Source of the DNA: Allolobophora icterica
Taxonomy: Eukaryota; Annelida; Clitellata; Crassiclitellata; Lumbricidae
Assembly: GCA_963556255.1 (NCBI GenBank)
Contig: OY744616.1
Span: 10,757,491 to 10,821,490, forward strand
Direction of reading: 5' to 3'
DNA: 64,000 bases
Position numbers and translations under genes: made by a program. Below, piece after piece: positions 32,301 through 43,742 of the stretch. Positions within the stretch are counted from its first letter, which is position 1. Each line of letters begins with the position of its first letter. The notes beneath the pieces are model-generated. The model saw nothing but the letters and a program-made list of their open reading frames with translations, did not search any database and had not been told where the DNA came from.

Positions 32301-35300
32301 AATTTCACTATCAGACTTCAGTACTCATGAGCCCTGTATTCCATTATTTCTTTATTTAAATCATTTATGTAAATCACCTATTAAATATTTACTTATGTAA
32401 ATCACCTACTGAATATGCATGAATACAAACCCAAGTGTCAGGGTTTCTTTCTCTGTCTGTGCTGTAGAAGACCTTGTAACCATCAACAACATCAATCTCA
32501 TGCAGTGGAGCACCGAGCACGAGGACAACGCTGCTCGTCGAGCGCGAGCACTTTGACATGTCTATGCGTGGAATGCTCGGCACTGAATGAACACATCAGA
32601 GTAACTAAACGATCAGCAGCTTTCGAAATAGCAATGCATAACTGCTTCCCTAGTGAAAACATTTTCAAACTCAAATGACAGTTCTGAACCAAACCAACAA
32701 AGCACATGATAATTTTTCATATGGAGTGAAGAGAAATCTGTTCATTGTTTTCTAATTGGGTGCTCACACTGTGGCTCAAACACAAAAATTAACTAAGTAC
32801 ATCAAAGCCTACGTAAACCAACTATGTAAATCAACTATATATTGTGGGGCGTGGTGGCTCAGTGGTAAGTTCGGCGCCTTGTGACCTGAGGGTTGCAGGT
32901 TCGAATCCCACTCTAGCCGCTGCGTACGGACCTTGCAGTGGGCAAGTCCTTCACTCGCGATTGCTCGTGGCGCTTTGGCGTGAAAACTCTGACACAGTAT
33001 ACCAATGCTGTAGTCGGGAGCGCCTCTGAGTAGTAGTAGACTTGAGGAGGTGCTATAGAAATATCCGAAATAAATAAATAAAATATAAGCCAGGAGAAGA
33101 AACAGAGACAACCTATCATTATAGGTTTAAACTTCTGCTTAAAACAGTTTTCCTCATATAAGTAAGAAGCGTCATTGAAAAAAACTATAAAAGTGAAAAC
33201 TTAAAAGTTAAAACTTAGGGCCCCTACTATTTTACCAGAATCACTTAACCCAATACACAAGACTCTTATCCATGTTATCAGTTTACTCAGATACTCCACC
33301 ACATGTTCTAACAAACAGCAAGATTCGATGCACTTTCTTAAACTGCCATGGCTCACATGCAACAGTAATTCTGGCTCAAGTTCCTAAGATTAGTTGAATA
33401 TGCCTGTTGATATTTCTTATAGAAATATTTGCCTCACCTGGGGCATATACCTCAGCATAGACCAAATTGTATGAACTGAAATTCAGTTACCTGTTAGATA
33501 AGCCAAGTCTTTAATGACCGCCTTCTCCTTCCTAAAGTCAACAACCTTTTGGTTTAGCATTGTCGAATACGACGGCAGACCAGTCGACACTCGGGTCATC
33601 TTCTGCAGATTCTTACTTACTCTACAAAAGACAAATTGCACAACATGTTTGCCCAAGCAGAGATAAATCTCAGTAAAATGAGAGAAACCATGGTGGTTAC
33701 CATCTGTGATACATGCATCTTCTAAAATCCAATACACACACAAACACATCGGTAAACCTCTGAGTAGTTTACTCTTTGAGTGGCGCTATATAAATTGGCA
33801 GTTATAACATCAATAACACATTTGCAATCTTACTGAATTTCACAGAATGCAGAAGTAGTTGCAGAATGAGTGCAGATGCCTTTGCTTTGATGATTTAAAG
33901 CAGTATGTTTATACATTTTAAGTTTTAATTTAATGAGGAAAACATTTTTGACAAGAATGCTTTATTTTGTATAAACTATATGTAAACCAAAGTGCGGTAT
34001 AAGCAGTTGGTAGTAATAAAGAATATACTTACTTACTTACTTACATCTCCATATCTCAACTTACTGCAATTCCTATCATTCTGCATAGCACACACATCCA
34101 CTTGTAGAAGTCATTTATTAACCAGAAGTCAATCAATCTAACGACTGTCGACGGCCTTTCAAAATGCAAACATATTCTAAAAAGCCTCAACGAGAGTACA
34201 AAATTCGAAAATAAAACAAACACTTACTTGTCACTGACGGACTTTGCCAACTAAAACAGAAAAAGCAAAGCAGCTTATTTTCAGTAGCGGCATACCACAC
34301 AGACTGATCTAACATCTGGATCTCATTTGTTCTAATGGACCCAAACTTCTCTGGGAATAAACCAGTCAGGCATGAAAAACCCCAAAATGAAAACAACTGT
34401 CACAACAATCAGGACTGTTCACGGCAAGAATGTACTCGAGTCTGAAGCAGCAGAGGAAATAATACAACAGAACAAAGTAAACAATCTCATTATAACTTTA
34501 ATCACCCACACAAATTACCAAGTAAAGCGCAGCTATGGTATGCAGCAAAAGTTATCAAAAGCAGTTTCTTAAGCTAGCCTGAGAGGCAGCTATGGCATGA
34601 TGTATTAGCAACATCATTTTCTCAGCCTCCGCATATGAGAGCGGGTAGTTATAGTCCTCTCCCTCACTGTTTCATCCTCCCACCGACATTGTATGGTCAG
34701 TGTAATCGTTATAGCTGAGTTGGCTACGGAGTGCAGATGAAGCAGAAATCTTGAAAATAATCTAACAGAGATTTAACCACTAACCACTAGAGGCAGAGAT
34801 TTAAACCACCAACTACTAGATGCAGAGATTTAAACCACTAACCACTAAAGGCAGAGATTTAAACCACTAACCACCAGAAGCAGAGATTTAAACCACTAAC
34901 CACCAGAGGCAGAGATTTAAACCACTAACCACTAGTGGTTAAACCACTGCATCTAGTGGTTAGTGGTTTAAATCTCTGCCTCTGGTGGTTAGTAGTTTAA
35001 GTCTCTGGCTATAGTGGTTAATGGTTTAAATCTCTGCCTCTAACCACAACTCCACAAACAAAACTTACTATGGAGAAAAAAACAAAGAATGAGTTGAAAG
35101 ACAGACACAGCAAAAAACAGGCCAACTCTATAGAACAGTGAGTCACCAATGCCCACCCCACCATTATACTCAACCACCCACAACACCATTAATCACTCCC
35201 ATCGCTAAACATATGACGTACTTACTTGAACAAAAGTGCAATCTTCCGTTTCCCTCAGAACTTCTCTGGCGTTGTGAATCAGATTCTGGAGACTGGTTGC

Positions 35301-38300
35301 CTGCTGTTGGCAACTTCCAATCTGCTGATTCAGACTGTCCGTCTTGCTCTTCTCCTCGTACTCCAGATCGGACAGAAAAAACTCGCGCTTCGTCTCGACC
35401 TCATTTATAAGACTGTCGCACTGTTCGTTGATGATGGCTCGTCGATCAGTTACACATTGCTGTCACAAGAAAAGTAACATGATGTAATCATAGCACCTCT
35501 GTGAGGTTCTTTGGTGTATGTATACACGTGTGTGTGTAAATATATATGTATGCGTGTATGTGTGCTGTATGTATGTGCTGTAATGAGGTATGTGAAGTAC
35601 TTAACTTCAGAGAGGTAAGACATCAATGGAGAAGTCACTGGCAGCAGAAAGCAAATGAAAAGCAGGTACGTCACTATGTCTGTTACTACTTTTCTGGCTC
35701 ATCCATTCACAGTTTCTGTATAACTGGATATCAAATCTGAACTTATAATGATTTCAGGGCTGTTAAGAATACTGAGAAAATGTATTGACAATACCAATAC
35801 TTCCTAATAAATGCATTGGCAAAATCAATACTATTTCTTAAAAGTATTGCAATACCAATAACAATATTTTACCAATACTGTTCAATAAATAAGTTTACGT
35901 TTATTGATACAAATACGTGCTAACAGTGCCAAGCACGACATACTATAACAGTTAAGTGTTGGCAGCTGATAACCTAAACCAATGTCCTTTTTCCCTTGCA
36001 GGATATCTAACCCACACTACACTGGCTGCATAACCTCCCAGGGTTTTGTAATCAAGGGCTCCGGTACACTGTCACGCCCAGAAAACAACGTCTTTTAGTG
36101 GAAAAAAGTATTGGTATCGAGTATCGGTGATTTACAGGTTAAAAAGCATCAGCAAAACACATGCGATACACATACCAACAAAATAAAACTATCGCGATAC
36201 TGGGTGCGATACTGAAAAAGTATCGGCAATACCAAGTACTGCGATACTTTATCGCAACAGCCCTGAATGAGTTTCATAGCTCTGTCATGGTAATGCCGAA
36301 TATATCACTTGACGGCCACTTTGATTGAAACAGAAATAAAGAATCATATAGCCCATTGCAGAAGCGAGGTCGAAATCTGATATATCGGATAAACTACGAG
36401 CCAGGGCTATGGTGCATGTGCAAGTTGAAAGAGATATGTGAGATATCAGCTGACTCATTGACCTGCATCAGCGTTGTGTTTCTGTTACAGTTATATTTCA
36501 TCTGTTATGCTTACGTTATACTTCTTATGTGTTGGTACTGATGATATGATGTGTGTGTGTGTCTATGAACAAATCAGAATCAGAACTCAAAAGATACAAT
36601 AGAAGTTGTTAAATGCTTCAATTATCAGCCATATTTGAACGTCCCATCTTCAACAGTCATTAGATTCAGCGTTGGATTGGGATCATTTTGGATCCTTGTC
36701 ATTTTAATCATACAACAAACCTGTAGCCAATTAAAAGGCCTGTATATCCTGCGCACAGTGATATTTTCGTTAACGAAAACTAAAATTAGAAGTAAAAATA
36801 AATGATTTCGTTAACGAAAACTAGAAGTAAAAGTAGGAATTATTTCAGCAAAAAGAACGAAATTAAGAATTGAATTAGGAATTATTTGCCGAACTAAAAT
36901 TATGAACGAAATTAGGAATTATTTTCAGAAGTAAAATCATTTTACTTCTTGTAGCGCTTAAGTTGAGACGAAGGCGAGTACCGGTAAAATTGCACGCGCT
37001 CCAAACAAAATCCATTGGAAAACTTCGGTTGAGATGAAGACGCTGCGCATACAATTTCTATTATCTTTGGTCTTCGTTGTCTAATAACTGTCCCCACTTA
37101 ATTGCGTACCAACGAACTCAGTTTCATACGCCATTTTATTTCGGGTTTGATCGTTAAATTGTTAAATTACGAGTTTATCGAGAATGTTGACCGGAAGGAA
37201 GCGAGATAGCCCAATTTTGGGTTTATCATTTCGACAAAACTACATGTGCAGGCAGACGGGCATATGTACTAAACGGGGAAAATGATGGAATTTGTGGAAC
37301 AGCACTAGCTGGAGAAATACAAGCAATATAAGTCTTGGAAGGGGATAGATGAATGGTAACACGCTGGCACAGCCTAAGAGCTTTAGATCTTGCCGACTGA
37401 CTCGAATGAATTCCATCAGCAACTGCATATCGTTTTGGATATGGTTGTTCACACAGCAGGGCCTACCCGATTTCGCTGAAACTAGACAATTCTTCGTTTC
37501 GTATTAATGATAACCACACGACTCAAAATTCAAATTACCAGCATTGTAAGACTAAAGCTTCACCCCTTGTTTTACTTCAAACAGTTTTTTCTTTCTCGAG
37601 ACAGGTTTGGTGTGCTTCTCTCTGCAAGCGTTGCATATGTACTTTTACAGCACGGAAATTACAAATAATTTGGAAAAGTAAAATTAGAAGTAAAATTATT
37701 TCAGAAGTAAAATAGGAATTAGAAGTAAAATTATTTGAGAAGTAAAATTAGAATTAGAAGTAAAATTCAAGAGCTCAGAACTGAATTAGAACTGAATTAG
37801 GAATTATTTTTAGAAGTAAAATATCACTGCCTGCGCATAATAAAAAATGACATAAATTACAATAAGAATATTAATAATAATAATGGCAGGCCTCAAACGT
37901 TGCTGTTATTGTTCTCAAGTGTTATTTAATATACTATTTGATCAATTTTTTATGTAAATTGTTTCTTATTCAGCTCTAAGAGACTGTCAAATGGAAAAAG
38001 TCTTAGACGTACAATTAATTCATTTCTGCCCTAGGGGCCACAAACATTGAAACCAGAGTGGCCCATTGCACACATGTGCCATGGCCACTGATTAGATTAA
38101 GTTAGATTAGATTATATTAGAAACTTTAGGTTAGATTAGATCAGATTAGATGAGAAACTTGCCTGCAGTGCAGACATTGTTCTGTTCTGCTCTTTGATAG
38201 ACTCTTCGACGATCTTAAGGTTCTTCTCCAAACTCCCAAGATTTGCTTCTACTATAACCTACACAGAAACAAAACACAAAACCAACTCTTCTTTATCACA

Positions 38301-40699
38301 GATGTTCCAGAAAGGTGTAATTCCACATTAACAATGCCACGTTTCATCCAGCAACACTACACACTTCACTGTTGCGCTCCCTGCAGCACATCCCAAACGC
38401 AACTCTTTCCACTTCATCAGACCTTAAGACACAAAATACCAGACAGTTTGTGTTAACTAATGTTCCAGTCAAAATATTATTATAATTTTTACCCCGATGT
38501 ACATATGATACCCTGGGATTTAAAAAAGCTCTGGAGAAATATGAAACATCTGCCAAGTTCCAGCACGGAGATAGCGCTGCGAAAGGCAACTGTGTTAAAG
38601 CGTTGGAGCGCAATCATAGGCACTGGAAAAGATGGCACGTTCTCGAGTTTCCAGATACACGTGCTGGAAAGCACGCATGCTCCACGACACAAATAAGACC
38701 AGAGTTGTTAACAGGGCCCAGAGTTTATATTTATTATTTATTATTCGAAGAGTGTACATTAGATCTCTATATCAACCAATTATTCAATCAATATCCTGTT
38801 TAATTCAACACCCAATTCTGCCTTCAAAAGAAGAGCATACTTAATGAGTATTTTTATTTCTATACAAAACCATGTCTTATCTTACCTTTCGATTAGTCTA
38901 ACTAGATGTTAACAAGTTCATACAACTTCCCATGGACTGCGAATATGTTCTCATTTTAGCAACACCCTGTACCAAGAGCATTTTGCATAAAGCATCTTAC
39001 GTAGTGATCGTTAGGAAGTAGTTCACCCTAATGTACACTCTGTCAAAGGACAGAAAGAAACAATTACATGCTTACTTACTCTCTGACATACCTGTCTGCT
39101 TACCTGCATATCAACCTACATCATATGTACTCGTTTACTGTACAATGCCATAGTTGCTGCTGCAGCTGCTGACAAACAATAGCCGCCTTCATTGTTTTCC
39201 AAGTGAAGACTGATAACGATTATTCTGTTTCCATTAACAAGGGCAACAGCAGAATTAGCCCCAGAGACGCAACTAGATTACTACATAAATGTATTTGCTT
39301 CCTAAGACCCAGTTATGGTGTAACTTGCTGTAAGCACCATTGTAGGGTCATATAGTGCCCTTGTGAGGATCTTAAAAGGTGCTGAACTCAACGTGCTAAG
39401 AGTCTGATGCACATTTCGTAAATCACATTAGCTCTGTCATTAACATTAACAGTACATTACATTTCTATTTGCATTATACATATTTCACTGTAATTGTAAG
39501 TGCAACTCTATCTGCAAATTATATAGCGCCATTTTAACAGAAACCCCTCAAAGGTACTCCCGACAAGACAAGACATATCCATGATTTAACAGTACCATTT
39601 CTAAGTGCTGACACCAAAGAGAAAGGTCAAGGAACTCATGAAGTAGGTTGCAAAGCAAGGAATTAATAAACTGTCCTAAATTCGGGTCGTCAGAGCCTAA
39701 ACAGGAAGCATAGGTCTTCTGAGGAAAGCGGACGGTCACTCCCTCTCTATTCCTATTCGAGGATCATAAAGAAGGACAGAGAGTTCACGGCAATGAAACT
39801 CTGGAAGGCACATCCTTCCAACTGCGCAGCAGATCTTCCTAACCTATCCATCCCTCCTCTGTCTTAACTTGTCTCTCCCTCCTTTGTCTTAACCTCTCCA
39901 TCCCTCCTCCTTTGTCTTAACGGCCAGTAGCACAACGACGACAGTTGTTCTGCGCAGCATCACAGTTCACCAGCCTCAGCAACTGGCGCAGTTGGCCAGA
40001 AGCCATCTCCATCACCAGGTCCAGAGCCTGCTTTGTTATTGGCTATCAGTTTCTAGGCAACGCCTTCGCGGAAGCAGGAGTTGCAGCAGCGGGGGACATG
40101 GCACTCTATAGGCCAGAGACAACTGGAAAGACTTTCCATGATGGATTCACTGGCAAACACACCACATACGTCACTGTTATCGGCCAAGGTCACTGAGTTC
40201 ATCGCATGCCAGCTGGTGGAAAACCTGACACTGATGCCTTCGGTTCTCAGATCTGCGTTTCCAGTTTGGCGTAGCTATCTACGACGTGATATATGGAAAA
40301 CATGCTCCTGTTCCAGTTGCATCACTCAGCGCATAACCTCAATTTCAAACAGACATTATCATAAAAACCTTACTGCAGCGTCATCACTGGCATCGTAGTC
40401 GTCATTATCGCCATCATCATCATTGTCGTCGTTGTAATCATTATTAACATCATAATCATTATTATCATTACCATAGTAAAAATAATCATCATAGTCATCA
40501 TAATAGTAAGCATCATCATCATCATCTTCATCATCATCATCATCTTCATCATCTTCACCAACAGCACCACCACCAGCATTATTTTCCATCCCATTTATGC
40601 TAATAAGAAACATGTGCCAAATACTATAACAGCTGCGCATTTCCTGGACCAAAATGCTCCTGCCACATCTCAAATCATCAGTAATATATCATAACATAC

Positions 40700-40732
<33 letters not shown>

Positions 40733-41009
40733 TATAACTCAAATTTTCCATAGAATACATTTAATTGTGCCAGTACAGAGATGGCAATAACATGCCCCTG
40801 ATATCTGCCCTCCAAATACCATTCTGGAAAATAATATCCAATGGTACTACCTGCTCAGTTCTTACTGAAATTTAGGCCCTATAGATGTGTTGTCTACAGA
40901 CCACATAAAAATGTATACCTCCTTAGGTCTCAAGTCCACCACATTTTATCATCTTAACAATGACAAGCAGCCTATGCTAAAATATACATAAAACAAAGAT
41001 AGCTTACCT

Positions 41010-41074
<65 letters not shown>

Positions 41075-41193
41075 TTTTTTATCTACCTGGGGGATCCTTG
41101 ATACCCCGGGGCTAAAAAAAAAAAAAAATAAATAATAATAATAATAATAATAATAAATAATAATGATAAATAATAATAATAATAATAATAAGA

Positions 41194-41227
<34 letters not shown>

Positions 41228-42054
41228 GCATAACAATAATAGCAATAATAACTTGCCAGTAGAGACCTTCTGCTTGAGGTCCTTATACAGTAACCAACTG
41301 GGCTAGTAATTGGGCTAGTGAGAAGCCCTTTTGTCAGGTACTTAAAACACACTATACAAATGTTCAGGCACATACCTAAATATATTCATACAAGCAGTCT
41401 GATAAAACATAGAAAATAAACAGAATTGTATGTACTGACCTTGAGTGAGTCTGCGGCCTGTCGAAGAGACAGTATCTTGTGACCGGCGTGTGACGCAGTC
41501 TTGTCTTCAGCGCAGAGCAGACACCCTAGACTCTGACAGTCTTCACAGAAGATGTTGACCATTACATCATGCTGAAGACACCTCAGTTCCTTTGGCTTGG
41601 AATACTTCTTCGGTTCGATGAGTTTGTGGTCGTTGAAGGGCGACCTGTTCGGGTGCGACATTCGTAGACACTGCTGACAGTACGACGCATTGCAGTGCAG
41701 ACATGATTTCTTGGCCTTCTTTGGGGTCTCGCCCTCGCACAGCTGACACGGTATGTCATCCTCTCCACAGACATCCACTTCCTCTTCTTCAGGAACAGGT
41801 GGAAGAGCCGGTGGAAGAGGATGTCGGAAGCGTTCGATGATGTTCTCAAGGGAGATGACCCGAGGAAGGTTCTGGATGCCACCACTGACGAAGGAGTTGT
41901 CCCGACACACCGGGCAACGCACAAAGCCATGTTCAAAGAGGCGGTCGGCGCATGGAGCGCGGCAAAGTACGTGGGAGCATGGGAGAATGATCGGCCACGT
42001 GAGAAGCTCCAGGCAGACTGGGCACTGGAGTTCTTCAGCTAAACCCTCATCCAT
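29320..42054 (-). CDS. TRIM E3 ligase, MID/TRIM36-like, two FN3-like segments (8 exons)
   Basis: Predicted RING ubiquitin ligase of the microtubule-associated C-I type. Exons: 42054-41440, 38258-38163, 35459-35226, 34250-34228, 33621-33491, 32582-32431, 31014-30807, 29612-29320; 583 aa. RING at residues 11-50 (CPVC ... PCSHVLCRAPC ... CPVC); B-box 1 from about 100 (CQLCEG, SCLHCNASYCQQC); B-box 2 from about 150 (CLQHDVMVNIFCEDC, CLLC, HAGH); coiled coil; NAREVLRETEDCTFVQ as in TRIM36 before a 23-bp microexon; COS-type region; FN3 in exons 6-7 (DVVDGYKVFYSTDRE, GTVYFFGVIAYNATGQSE); a second FN3-like segment in exon 8 (GISHYLLYREA, MYDFVIMACDKNSECQVSN). No SPRY domain is encoded before the stop. 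The RING has three residues, not two, between the Cys of HVLC and the next Cys. The exon 2 donor is GC. A splice acceptor just 5' of the start suggests a 5' UTR intron. Confidence 0.88.
30115..30492. mobile_element. hAT-like MITE, TSD tctaagac
   Basis: Starts CAGTGTTTAATCTAG, ends CTAGATTAAACACTGG; perfect 8-bp duplications at 30107-30114 and 30493-30500. Same family as 8634-8828 but twice as long (378 bp). It sits in the last TRIM intron. Confidence 0.85.
30540..30770 (+). mobile_element. LINE/SINE 3'-end remnant
   Basis: Ends in GTAGCGCTGTATAAATGTCG and AGATTACGATTA, a tail shared with 45486-45548 and related to 27890. Upstream is pyrimidine-rich with no supported frame. Confidence 0.4.
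31240..31405 (+). repeat. (TTC/CCT)n polypyrimidine tract
   Basis: About 160 bp almost wholly C and T on the + strand, in TRIM intron 6. Confidence 0.85.
31490..31742 (-). mobile_element. tRNA-derived SINE with shared central motif
   Basis: On the - strand: A-box-like AGCTATCGGTAACGCGTTTG, B-box CGGTTCGACTCCG, then GACTTTGGGCAAGTTGTTTG, the diverged central motif. Confidence 0.6.
31838..32099 (-). mobile_element. tRNA-derived SINE, family A, full length
   Basis: Same family as 32844-33083, opposite strand. Head GGGGCGTGGTGGCTCAGAGG, B-box GGTTCGAATCCCACTC, central GGACCTTGGGCAAGTCCTTC, 3' part TATAGAAATATCCGGAAT and an (AAAT)n tail at 31855-31880. It lies in TRIM intron 6. Confidence 0.85.
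32844..33083 (+). mobile_element. tRNA-derived SINE, family A, full length
   Basis: Head GGGGCGTGGTGGCTCAGTGG carries the A-box (TGGCTCAGTGG) and GCAGGTTCGAATCCCACTC the B-box. Then the central motif region, a 3' end GCTATAGAAATATCCGAAAT and an (AAAT)n tail. It forms an inverted pair with 31838-32099 flanking TRIM exon 6. Confidence 0.88.
33985..34048 (+). mobile_element. SINE 3' tail with (TTAC)n
   Basis: GTAATAAAGAATATACTTAC followed by TTAC repeats. The element at 43524 ends similarly (AATAATAAAGAATATAATTA). Confidence 0.45.
34565..34765 (-). mobile_element. SINE family B body joined to minisatellite
   Basis: Body matches 28021-28272 and 45172-45418 (CTCCCTCACTGTTTCATCC, TATAGCTGAGTTGGCTACGG). 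Where the tRNA head should follow there is instead the start of a tandem array. Confidence 0.65.
34766..35046. repeat. tandem array with inverted half, SINE-head-like unit
   Basis: About six units of roughly 30 bp (GCAGAGATTTAAACCACTAA then CCACTAGA) run to about 34935, then the array flips and about four inverted units (AGTGGTTTAAATCTCTGCC) run to 35046. The two arms can form a long hairpin. The unit resembles a shortened SINE B head (TAGTGGTTAGTG plus GTTCAAATC). It lies in TRIM intron 3. Confidence 0.8.
35755..36265. mobile_element. hAT-like MITE, TSD aatgattt/aatgagtt
   Basis: Starts CAGGGCTGTTAAGAATACTG, ends TACTTTATCGCAACAGCCCTG region with CAACAGCCCTG as the inverted end. 8-bp flanks match at seven positions. 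Internal repeats of CAATACCAAT and GCGATACT occur. It lies in TRIM intron 2. Confidence 0.75.
36756..37829. mobile_element. hAT-like non-autonomous element, 1.07 kb, TSD cctgcgca
   Basis: Ends CAGTGATATTTT and AAAATATCACTG, with perfect 8-bp duplications (36748-36755, 37830-37837). Both sides are packed with AGAAGTAAAAT and GAATTAGGAATTATT motifs; TTCGTTAACGAAAAC occurs twice at the left. No transposase frame recognised. Confidence 0.87.
39780..40350. other. GC-rich unidentified segment in TRIM intron 1
   Basis: Base composition is richer in G+C than the flanks and both strands hold open frames (for example + 39945-40196). No splice-compatible TRIM coding sequence was recognised. It may be a transposon fragment. 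Confidence 0.35.
40380..40560 (+). repeat. imperfect (CAT)n tract
   Basis: About 180 bp of CAT/CATAAT repeats in TRIM intron 1; open frames through it are Asp- or Met-rich artefacts. Confidence 0.85.
41012..41225 (+). repeat. (AAT)n array with a GC-rich island
   Basis: AAT repeats at 41012-41074 and 41126-41225 surround about 50 bp containing CCTGGGGGATCC, GATACCCCGGGGC and poly-A. Confidence 0.9.
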
Positions 42055-43264
42055 CTCAAAACACAACGGCTACAAGATGAACAAAACAGATGTGAAGGCA
42101 GAAATAAACAATGACTCATCAGTTGTACTTTTTGTAGCAACATAAGACAATATACATGCTTAATGAGCCAAAACAAACAGATTGTCATAATCTTACCATA
42201 TCTTCGACATATGATGTTGCCGTTGAAGGTGTTATTTAAGCATGTCTTGAATCATGACAGATCAGCTAAAATAGGCATGATGCCTATGCAATTAGCCGCA
42301 TTTACTGATTAAATCTATTTAATATATTATTTAAATTTTAAACAGCATTCCATCAAATTAATGCAACTCAATCACCATCTATAGCTTCCTGTCTCTGATA
42401 TGCAAGCCCCATTTTTTACATAGTATGTAATAAAACTCATCCTGTGTTATCAAAAGTGATGTCAAGTTGTAGTTTTAACTGGGACTAAGATTGAGTTTTA
42501 ATGCTACAAAACAATCCCAGAGTTTTAATGCTACAAAACAGTGTCAAGGCCAGGAAAATAACAACCAACGCCAAAGGGACACATCAAAGCGTCGACACTG
42601 GCATTGGCAGCTACTATGAACGTAAATAAATTGTAGTTATTCCCATTATTCCACTTTCAAAAGCAGTCAACAGGGTGCGGTTTTAACTGTCAGCAAGTAC
42701 AACATTACGTCAATCGGAAAAAAAACCGACAAGATTTTACCCAGGAAAACTTCCATGAAATATGCAGACTAGTAAAAAGTTTATTTGGGCTAAAATTTGA
42801 CTGCGCTTACTTACTTCGGCACAAGACAGAATGTCTTCTCCGATGAAAAAGCCTCTGAAAATCACAATCGCAAAAAGACCAGAAGAGAAAACTGCAACTG
42901 GCAACAAAGACGATAAGATTCAAACTCGAAATCTGAATATCTCTTGGCTGTATGCGCTGCTCTGCGGCTGGCTGGCTATACTGCTGAGGTCGGCTTCTGT
43001 GACTAACCATCACCAACGTGGCTACGTTTTTCTTCTCTTGACTACGCGGGCCACAGATGCTTATATCTCTCTGCATCAACCCAGCAGCGGCAGTACCCGC
43101 TCCCAAGCTCAGCTGACTTCGGGCTACTATCCCTCCCACTTTGCAACACACGCCGTCACTACCGTAATGCTTCGACTTAACGCCAATCCAGATACGTGAA
43201 CCGGTGTAACAAAACTACGACGCAGAAAAAAATTGGGGCGGAATCTTCCCACAGGAAGGCAGTA

Positions 43265-43440
43265 TTTGAATAATGGCAAATATACAAATCATCATCACCC
43301 GCTCCTGACGCCAGCCATTTGGCGGCGATGGGTACGAATAAAATATCTTCATCGTCCTCCGGCCGTAATTTGTCAAGTCCATTGCCCCCTTAGTGTTAGT
43401 CCAAAATTTAATGATGTTATATGGCCTCTCCTCAATTATA
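43265..43440 (-). mobile_element. LINE 3'-end remnant (TGA-tailed family)
   Basis: On the - strand GGGGCAATGGACTTGACAAA and CCATCGCCGCCAAATGGCTG lead into GGTGATGATGAT. Copies at 2430-2645 and 57636-57735. Confidence 0.5.
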
Positions 43441-43519
43441 CCTAATGGCAAATAGTGTATAATACGTGTCAAAAATAATTCGGCTGCGTATGAGGGCACT
43501 TCTAGGAACATGATTAATC

Positions 43520-43742
43520 TAGTCTAGGGGATAGAGTAGTGGTAGGCCTAACACTCATGGCCAGGAGAGCATAAGGTACGCGGATCGATTCCCGTAACCC
43601 CCTCTAGGGCGGCGCCTTGCATGGCTGCCAAACCGCGTGTTTAATTAAGATATTGATTGTACTTTCATGTTTCAATATAATGTTACCGCTTCTGTCGGTT
43701 TGAAATAATAAAGAATATAATTATTAATTAATTAATTAAACT
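43520..43742 (+). mobile_element. tRNA-derived SINE with (TTAA)n tail
   Basis: A-box-like TAGAGTAGTGGTAGGCC, B-box-like GGATCGATTCCCG, then a body ending AATAATAAAGAATATAATTA and TTAA repeats. Confidence 0.6.

Noticed and set aside
32844..32920. Apparent tRNA gene
   Set aside because: A- and B-boxes are present but the sequence continues into a SINE body with an AAAT tail and has a second copy; it is a tRNA-derived SINE.
40359..40673. Acidic Asp-rich open frame
   Set aside because: Produced by the imperfect CAT repeat.
40949..41373. Hydrophobic Ile/Tyr-rich open frames
   Set aside because: Produced by the AAT array; not a membrane protein.
42831..43199. 122-codon open frame on the + strand upstream of TRIM
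   Set aside because: An overlapping frame on the other strand is equally long and neither matches a family; more likely promoter or UTR DNA.
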